A stretch of DNA of 48,753 nucleotides from the NCBI RefSeq assembly GCF_022179445.1, contig NZ_BPQU01000036.1:1-48753 (forward strand). The letters are read 5' to 3'. A model generated the notes under the pieces. It was not told where the DNA came from. It did not search any database and worked only from the letters and a program-made list of their open reading frames with translations. The translations under genes and the position numbers were made by a program. Within the stretch, counting starts at the first letter, position 1, and each line of letters opens with the position of its first letter. This document shows, one piece after another, positions 43,645 to 48,753 of the stretch. This DNA is from Methylobacterium mesophilicum. GTDB lineage: Bacteria > Pseudomonadota > Alphaproteobacteria > Rhizobiales > Beijerinckiaceae.

Positions 43645-43739
43645 CCCTCTCCCGTGCGGGAGAGGGTTGGGGTGAGGGGCCAGGTCTGTCCGGATACGGC
43701 GCATCCCTCACCCTGTCCCTCTCCCGCACGGGAGAGGGG
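43645..43739 (+). repeat. Paired-palindrome intergenic element, copy 3
   Basis: Two palindromes, core CTCTCCCGTGCGGGAGAG and CTCTCCCGCACGGGAGAG, around a linker with TTGGGGTGAGGGGCCAGG and TCCGGATA. It is in the same orientation as copy 1, and similarity to copy 1 extends some 30 bp to the left (CACATCGGC, then AAGACGCGACG). It sits between two convergent genes, the dehydratase and the aminotransferase. Confidence 0.9.
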
Positions 43740-43813
43740 ACCCGCGCTTCATCCGACGAGCGAGGCGAGGGGATCCCCACGCTTACGCCGGAGCTGAAAC
43801 GCCGCCCTCCGGA

Positions 43814-45040
43814 TCAGTTCGCCCGACCGGCCGAACCCCGCCCCAACACCCCCGACAACCGCCGCACCGCCTCCCGCGCCAGGTCCGGGCTGATGGCGAA
43901 GCAGATGCGGACCAGGCCCTCGCCCGCGGGGCCGAAGGCGGTGCCCGGGGCGACGCCGACCTTGGCGTCGCGCAGCAGGCGGAACGCCAGGTCGAGGCTC
44001 GGCTCGTCGCCGGCGATCCGGGGCATGAGGTAGAAGGCGCCCTCCGGCGGCGCCACCGTCACGCCGGGCAGGCGCGCGAGGCCTTCCACCAGGATCGTCC
44101 GAGCCTCGGCGCAGCGGTCGACCATGGTGCGGATGAAGCCGTCGCCCTCCTCGAGCGCCGCGACGCAGGCGTGCTGGATGAAGGTCGGGATCGAGGTGGT
44201 GCTGTACTGGCCGAGCTTGGCGAAGGTCGGCGCCAGGCCCCGGGGGAAGATCACCCAGCCGGCGCGCCAGCCGGTCATCGCCCAGTTCTTCGAGAAGGTG
44301 TTGGTGACGATCAGGCGGTCGTCCTCCGTGCAGATCTGCAGGAAGGACGGCGCGATCTGGTTGCCGTAGGTGAAGTGCGCGTAGACCTCGTCCGACAGGA
44401 TCCACAGGCCGCGCGCGCGGGCGAGGTCGCGCAGGGCCGTCATCTCCGAGAGCGGCATGGTCCAGCCCGTCGGGTTCGAGGGCGAGTTGACCATGATCAC
44501 CCGGGTGCGCGGCGTCAGCGCCGCCACGATGTCGGCGAGCGGCAGCGTGAAGCGCCCGTCCGGCTGGATCCGGTAGGGCACCGTCACCGGCACGCCGCCG
44601 GTGATGCGGACCGCCTCGGCGAGGTTCGGCCAGGCGGGGGACGGGATGATGATCTCGTCGCCCGGCTCCAGCAGCGCCTGCGCGGCCTGCATGATCGCGT
44701 TCATGCCGCCGGCCGTGACGGCGAAGCGGTCGGCCGGGACGTTCACGCCCCAGTGCCGGGCGTGGTAGGCGCCGAGCGCCGCCCGCAGGGCCGGAAGGCC
44801 CAGCGACGTGGTGTAGCGGGTGTGCCCGGCCTGCATCGCCCGGTGCGCCGCCTCGACGATGAAGGGCGGCGTCGGCAGGTCGCCCTCGCCGATCCAGAGC
44901 TTGACCACGTCCGGGTCGTCCCGGCCGCGATCCGCCACCAGGCCGATCTGGCTCGTGCCGATGCCGCGGATGCGCTCCGAGAGCGCGGCGGACAGGTCGA
45001 CGGGCGTGTCGAGGGCGGCGGCGGCAACGGGTTCGAGCAT
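43814..45040 (-). CDS. PLP-dependent class I/II aminotransferase (aspartate aminotransferase fold type I)
   Basis: A 408-residue aminotransferase of the aspartate aminotransferase superfamily, subgroup I. The cofactor lysine is K251 in NTFSKNWAMTGWRAGW, with N189 in SPSNPTG, D217 in ILSDEVY and the carboxylate-binding R259. The N-terminal motif KLWIGEGDLPTPPFIVEAA and the length fit the group. The amino donor cannot be assigned from sequence. It is encoded alone, and its start was set at the ATG at 45040, as upstream sequence is noise-like. Confidence 0.9.
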   Translation of the reverse strand: MLEPVAAAALDTPVDLSAALSERIRGIGTSQIGLVADRGRDDPDVVKLWIGEGDLPTPPFIVEAAHRAMQAGHTRYTTSLGLPALRAALGAYHARHWGVNVPADRFAVTAGGMNAIMQAAQALLEPGDEIIIPSPAWPNLAEAVRITGGVPVTVPYRIQPDGRFTLPLADIVAALTPRTRVIMVNSPSNPTGWTMPLSEMTALRDLARARGLWILSDEVYAHFTYGNQIAPSFLQICTEDDRLIVTNTFSKNWAMTGWRAGWVIFPRGLAPTFAKLGQYSTTSIPTFIQHACVAALEEGDGFIRTMVDRCAEARTILVEGLARLPGVTVAPPEGAFYLMPRIAGDEPSLDLAFRLLRDAKVGVAPGTAFGPAGEGLVRICFAISPDLAREAVRRLSGVLGRGSAGRAN

Positions 45041-45271
45041 GGGGCGACGGGTCTCGTGGTGTCCGGGGAGCGGCGCAGGGCGCGGCGCGCGGGTGGGTAC
45101 CCAACTTGCAAGCGCCCGGCCGTTTTGGGGAATCGCCCCGAGCCTGCCGCGTCCGGCCGCGCGCGTCCAGGGCCGGCGTCGCCGCGATGGCTGTCCTGTC
45201 ATTATCGACATTTCAGAAATTTCTGAAAATGCTATAAGCCGAGTCGCAGATCCCGAGCCGGGAGACCCGTC

Positions 45272-46690
45272 GTGCTCGACACCCTCGATCCCCTGATCCT
45301 CGCCCGCATCCAGTTCGGCTTCACGGTGGCGTTCCACATCGTGTTCCCGGCCTTCTCGATCGGGCTGGCGAGCTTCCTGGCCGTGCTGGAGGGCCTGTGG
45401 CTCGCCACCGGCCGGCAGGTCTTCATGGACCTGTTCAAGTACTGGCTGAAGATCTTCGCCATCGCGTTCGCCATGGGCGTCGTCTCCGGCCTGGTGATGT
45501 CCTACCAGTTCGGCACCAACTGGTCGGTCTTCTCCGACAAGACCGGCCCGGTGCTGGGCCCGATGATGGCCTACGAGGTGCTGTCGGCCTTCTTCCTGGA
45601 GGCGGGCTTCCTCGGGGTGATGCTGTTCGGCATGCGCAAGGTCGGGCCGCGGCTCCACTTCGCCGCGACCCTGATGGTGGCGTTCGGGACCTTCTTCTCG
45701 GCGTTCTGGATCCTGTCGGTGAACTCGTGGATGCAGACGCCGGCGGGGTACGGCACCAACGCCGAGGGCCAGTTCGTGCCGCTGGACTGGTGGGCGATCG
45801 TGTTCAACCCGTCCTTCCCGTACCGGCTCGTCCACATGGTGCTGGCGGCCTACCTGACGACCGCGCTCGTGGTCGGCGCGGTGGGCGCCTGGCACCTGCT
45901 GCGCGACCGGGCGAACCCGGCGGCCCGGACGATGTTCTCGATGGCGATGTGGATGGCCGCCCTGGTGGCGCCGGCCCAGATCCTCGCCGGCGACGCCCAC
46001 GGGCTCAACACCCTGGAGCACCAGCCCGCCAAGGTCATGGCCATGGAGGGCCACTTCCAGAGCCATCCGGACGGGGCGCCGCTGGTGCTGTTCGGCCTGC
46101 CCGACCAGGAGGCGGGCACGGTCCGCTACGCGGTGGAGATCCCGAAGCTGTCCTCGCTGGTGCTCAAGCACAGCCTGGACGCGCCGCTCGCCGGCCTCGA
46201 CAGCCTGCCTCGGACGGACTGGCCGCCGGTGCCGATCGTGTTCTGGTCGTTCCGCATCATGGTCGGGCTCGGCATGCTGATGCTGCTGCTCGGGGCCCTG
46301 AGCCTGCTCGCGCGCTGGCGCGGGGCGCTCTACCGGTGGCGCCCGCTGCACCGCTTCGCCCTCGCCATGGGCCCGGCCGGCTTCGTGGCGGTGCTGGCCG
46401 GCTGGATCACCACCGAGGTCGGGCGCCAGCCCTACACGGTCTACGGCCTGCTGCGGACCGCGCAATCCGCCTCGCCGCTCCACGGCCCGGCGGTGGCCGC
46501 CTCGCTCACCGTCTTCGTGGTGATCTATTTTTCCGTCTTCGCCATGGGGGTTCTGTACATCCTGCGCCTGATGGCCCAGGCGCCCCATGCCGGCGAGTCC
46601 GGGATCGAGCCCGGCGCGCCGATCCGCACCGCCGGCATCACCCCCGCCCCGTCGGTCGATCCCGACCGCCACCTCCAGCCGGCCGAGTGA
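45272..46690 (+). CDS. cydA: Cytochrome bd-type quinol oxidase subunit I (CioA type)
   Basis: A 472-residue heme-bearing subunit of the terminal oxidase that reduces oxygen to water with quinol. Likely ligands are H22 (AFHIVFP) and H188 (RLVHMV), with a Met in IMVGLGM (329-335) as the third; E102 and E110 in YEVLSAFFLEAGF line the proton path. The quinol loop has LEHQPAKVMAMEG with K254 and E259, and GRQPY is at 384-388. The short Q-loop and length mark the cyanide-insensitive CioA form rather than the longer CydA of E. coli. The start is GTG at 45272, after GGGAGA. It is the first gene of a cioAB-DUF2474 operon. Confidence 0.94.
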   Translation: MLDTLDPLILARIQFGFTVAFHIVFPAFSIGLASFLAVLEGLWLATGRQVFMDLFKYWLKIFAIAFAMGVVSGLVMSYQFGTNWSVFSDKTGPVLGPMMAYEVLSAFFLEAGFLGVMLFGMRKVGPRLHFAATLMVAFGTFFSAFWILSVNSWMQTPAGYGTNAEGQFVPLDWWAIVFNPSFPYRLVHMVLAAYLTTALVVGAVGAWHLLRDRANPAARTMFSMAMWMAALVAPAQILAGDAHGLNTLEHQPAKVMAMEGHFQSHPDGAPLVLFGLPDQEAGTVRYAVEIPKLSSLVLKHSLDAPLAGLDSLPRTDWPPVPIVFWSFRIMVGLGMLMLLLGALSLLARWRGALYRWRPLHRFALAMGPAGFVAVLAGWITTEVGRQPYTVYGLLRTAQSASPLHGPAVAASLTVFVVIYFSVFAMGVLYILRLMAQAPHAGESGIEPGAPIRTAGITPAPSVDPDRHLQPAE

Positions 46691-46697
46691 GGCAGCC

Positions 46698-47705
46698 ATG
46701 GTCTACAGCGTCGATCTCACCGTGATCTGGGCGTTCGTGATCGCCTTCGCGGTCTTCGCCTACATCGTCATGGACGGCTTCGATCTCGGCATCGGCATCC
46801 TGTTCCCGGCCCTGCGGCCGGGGCCGGAGCGCGACACCGCGATGAACTCGGTCGCCCCGGTCTGGGACGGCAACGAGACCTGGCTGGTGTTGGGCGGCGG
46901 CGGGCTGTTCGCAGCCTTCCCGTTGGCCTACGCGGTGATCCTGCCGGCGCTCTACGCGCCGATCATCGCGATGCTGCTCGGGCTGATCTTCCGGGGCGTC
47001 GCCTTCGAGTTCCGCTGGCGCGATCCCGGCCACCGGGCGGCCTGGGACGTCGCCTTCACGGGCGGCTCGCTGGTGGCGGCGTTCGCCCAGGGGATCGCGC
47101 TCGGCGCGCTGCTGCAGGGCATCGCGGTCGAGGGCCGGGCCTATGCCGGCGGCTGGTGGGACTGGCTGACGCCGTTCAGCCTGCTGGTCGGCGCGAGCCT
47201 CGTGATCGCGTACGCGCTCCTCGGGGCGACCTGGCTGGTGATGCGCACGGAGGGGCTGCTCCAGCTCCAGGCCCGCCGCCTGGCCCTGCGCCTGACCATC
47301 GCCACCGTGGCGGCGATCGCGCTGGTCAGCGCCGCGACGCCGTTCCTGCAGGGGCGCTACTTCGCGCGCTGGCTGGCGATGCCGAACGTGCTCGTCACCG
47401 CGCAGGTGCCGCTGCTCGTGGCGCTGGCCGCCGTCGCCCTGTGGCGGACCCTGCGGGGCGGCGGCGAGCGGGCCCCGTTCCTGATCGCGCTCGGCCTGTT
47501 CGCCCTGTCGTTCCTGGGGCTGGGCATCAGCATCTTCCCCGACGTGGTGCCGGGCCGGATCACGATCTGGCAGGCCGCCGCCCCCGCCTCGAGCCAGATG
47601 TTCATGCTGGTCGGGGCCTCGGTCCTGATCCCGATCATCCTGATCTACACCGCGTATTCCTACTGGGTGTTCCGCGGCAAGGTCGACGCGCACGGGTATC
47701 ACTGA
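46698..47705 (+). CDS. cydB: Cytochrome bd-type quinol oxidase subunit II (CioB type)
   Basis: A 335-residue membrane partner of subunit I with about eight helices. The opening VIMDGFDLGIG-type motif is present as YIVMDGFDLGIGILFPALRP, followed by VWDGNETWLVLGGGGLFAAF, the classical CydB signature. The ATG is 7 bases after the stop of subunit I. The stop overlaps the ATG of the 40-residue gene that follows (TGATG). Confidence 0.95.
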   Translation: MVYSVDLTVIWAFVIAFAVFAYIVMDGFDLGIGILFPALRPGPERDTAMNSVAPVWDGNETWLVLGGGGLFAAFPLAYAVILPALYAPIIAMLLGLIFRGVAFEFRWRDPGHRAAWDVAFTGGSLVAAFAQGIALGALLQGIAVEGRAYAGGWWDWLTPFSLLVGASLVIAYALLGATWLVMRTEGLLQLQARRLALRLTIATVAAIALVSAATPFLQGRYFARWLAMPNVLVTAQVPLLVALAAVALWRTLRGGGERAPFLIALGLFALSFLGLGISIFPDVVPGRITIWQAAAPASSQMFMLVGASVLIPIILIYTAYSYWVFRGKVDAHGYH

Positions 47706-47827
47706 TGACGCCCGCGCCCCCGCCGCCCCTGTGGAAGCGCCTCGCCTGGTTCGTGGGCCTCTGGGCCGGGAGCATCCTCGGCCTCGGCGCCGTGGCGACG
47801 CTCCTGCGGTTCTGGCTCAAGAGCTGA
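47705..47827 (+). CDS. DUF2474 small subunit of the bd oxidase
   Basis: A 40-residue protein with one membrane helix (about 13-34: LAWFVGLWAGSILGLGAVAT) after a Pro-rich start and the motif LWKRL, ending in RFWLKS. This is the pattern of the DUF2474 family, found in cioAB operons and thought to play a part like that of CydX. Its ATG overlaps the stop of subunit II, so it is made in step with it. It is too short for most gene finders. Confidence 0.85.
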   Translation: MTPAPPPPLWKRLAWFVGLWAGSILGLGAVATLLRFWLKS

Positions 47828-47961
47828 TAAGCCGGCGCTCACGCCTCGATCGAACGCGCTCGCCTCCGTCGAACCGGTCTCCACGTCGGCGGCGCGCGCT
47901 CCGAACCCCCGCCTCGAACCCCCGCCCGCTTTGGGGGCTCACCGTCCGACGGATCGCCGCC

Positions 47962-48540
47962 GTGCACCTGCCTCCCCTGGTCCAGACCTTCGTGCTGCAT
48001 TTCGGCGAGATGGGGTCTCGCTGGGGCATCAACCGGACCGTGGGGCAGATCTACGCCCTGCTGTTCGTGGCCGAGCGCCCGCTCAACGCCGACGAGATGG
48101 TCGAGCGGCTGGGCGTCTCCCGCTCCAACGTCAGCATGGGGCTCAAGGAGCTGCAGGCCTGGAACCTGGTGCGGCTGCAGCACGTGCCCGGCGACCGGCG
48201 GGACTATTTCGCCACCCCGGAGGACATCTGGCAGATCGTCCGCACCCTGGTGGAGGAGCGCAAGAAGCGCGAGATCGACCCCACCCTGACCCTGCTGCGC
48301 GAGCTTCTGATGCAGGAGGCCGAATCCGAGGTCGAGCGCCACGCGCAAGGCCGGCTCCGGGAGATGCACGACCTCTTCGAGCTCTTCGCCGGCTGGTACG
48401 CCGACGTCCGCCGCCTCGACACCGAGCGCCTGGTGCAACTCCTCACCCTCGGCGCCAAGGTGCAGAAGGTGCTGGCCATGAAGGACCGCCTGACCGGCTT
48501 GCCCGGCCGCCTCGGCGGGCGGGGCGGCCGTGTGGAGTGA
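47962..48540 (+). CDS. GbsR/MarR family transcriptional regulator
   Basis: A 192-residue regulator with a winged-helix domain (about 15-90). The sequence GEMGSRWGINRTVGQIYALL and ADEMVERLGVSRSNVSMGLKEL is that of the GbsR-like branch, followed by VPGDRRDYFATPEDIWQIVR and a helical dimerisation tail. The GTG at 47962 was chosen as the first start in the conserved part; no ATG lies between it and the oxidase operon, and no strong ribosome site was found. It lies 134 bp downstream of the oxidase genes on the same strand. Control of the oxidase is inference. Confidence 0.87.
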   Translation: MHLPPLVQTFVLHFGEMGSRWGINRTVGQIYALLFVAERPLNADEMVERLGVSRSNVSMGLKELQAWNLVRLQHVPGDRRDYFATPEDIWQIVRTLVEERKKREIDPTLTLLRELLMQEAESEVERHAQGRLREMHDLFELFAGWYADVRRLDTERLVQLLTLGAKVQKVLAMKDRLTGLPGRLGGRGGRVE

Positions 48541-48711
48541 GGGGAGCGTGCCGAGCCGCGACGGAGGATTCCCGCGCGCGGCGAACGGTCCGCCGCCGCG
48601 AGGGCACGACAGTCGATACGGGAGCGGCCTCGCGATCCCTCAAGACTGGGCTGTACCGCCGCATATCGAGCTGCCGTGCTCACGCGTGATCCCCGCCGCG
48701 CCCCGGGCTGT

Positions 48712-48753
48712 TCAGAACCTGACCGTGAAGGCGCCCTTTGCGGCGTGGTCCTG
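48712..48753 (-). CDS. C-terminal end of an outer-membrane beta-barrel protein (partial)
   Basis: The last 13 codons of a minus-strand gene that continues beyond the window, ending AKGAFTVRF and a TGA. A final strand with alternating hydrophobic residues and a terminal phenylalanine is the usual signal for outer-membrane barrel proteins such as TonB-dependent receptors. The family cannot be told from so short a piece. Confidence 0.45.
   Translation of the reverse strand, partial: QDHAAKGAFTVRF

Noticed and set aside
33461..43739. The three palindrome elements as a CRISPR array
   Set aside because: The copies are 2.5 to 7.6 kb apart with genes between them and differ in orientation, so they are not an array.
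1..48753. tRNA, rRNA, transposase, integrase or phage genes
   Set aside because: No T-arm-like sequences, rRNA segments or mobile-element protein motifs were recognised on either strand. A covariance-model search would be needed to exclude tRNAs fully.

Overview
The window is 48.75 kb of very GC-rich DNA with dense, short-spaced genes, frequent GTG starts and ATGA/GTGA gene overlaps. Together with a Ros/MucR regulator, a Usg protein, a CioAB-type bd oxidase and a series of small proteins of unknown function, this points to an alphaproteobacterium of the Hyphomicrobiales. Methylobacterium is the most likely genus; that is an inference from gene content and composition, not from a marker gene. 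I see no rRNA, tRNA, CRISPR array, transposase, integrase or phage gene. It reads as ordinary chromosome with some accessory genes.

Layout. 0-5 kb: a catalase-like peroxidase with its cytochrome b561, phosphoglycerate dehydrogenase, Usg, and a GlxA-type regulator. 5-11 kb: a two-subunit periplasmic molybdenum hydroxylase, a SLAC1-type anion channel, a Tat-exported alpha/beta hydrolase and a cytochrome P460. 10.8-13.1 kb: a hydroxyproline epimerase and a D-amino-acid oxidase, the first two steps of hydroxyproline breakdown. 13.5-15 kb: a glycosyltransferase with AT-rich upstream DNA, possibly acquired. 15-23 kb: an exported pepsin-like protease with an LprI-like partner, the AMPylase SelO, a soluble hybrid histidine kinase and a membrane zinc-ribbon protein. 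23-31 kb: an MFS carrier, a MucR-like regulator whose zinc cysteine is replaced, and a run of small orphan or DUF proteins. 31-33 kb: an NPPF methyltransferase overlapping an EgtD-like histidine methyltransferase. 34-36.5 kb: two divergent AraC paralogues. 36.6-39.4 kb: an OPT transporter, a DUF2243 protein and a 56-residue protein, all linked by 4-base overlaps. 39.4-42 kb: a cystine-type ABC transporter. 42.6-45 kb: a probable 2-keto-3-deoxy-L-arabonate dehydratase and an aminotransferase. 45.2-48.5 kb: cioA, cioB, a 40-residue DUF2474 subunit and a GbsR/MarR regulator. The window ends in the last 13 codons of an outer-membrane barrel protein on the minus strand.

Features that cut across the map: a roughly 95-bp intergenic element made of two GC-rich palindromes occurs three times (33.5, 41.1 and 43.7 kb), once inverted and inside the ABC operon. 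The DUF2243 protein carries an internal duplication of an acid-G-x-x-x-HQILxxHH motif. The EgtD-like enzyme has Asp where the histidine-binding Glu of characterised EgtD sits. These three, and the OPT-DUF2243-small protein unit, are the points I would look at first for undescribed biology.
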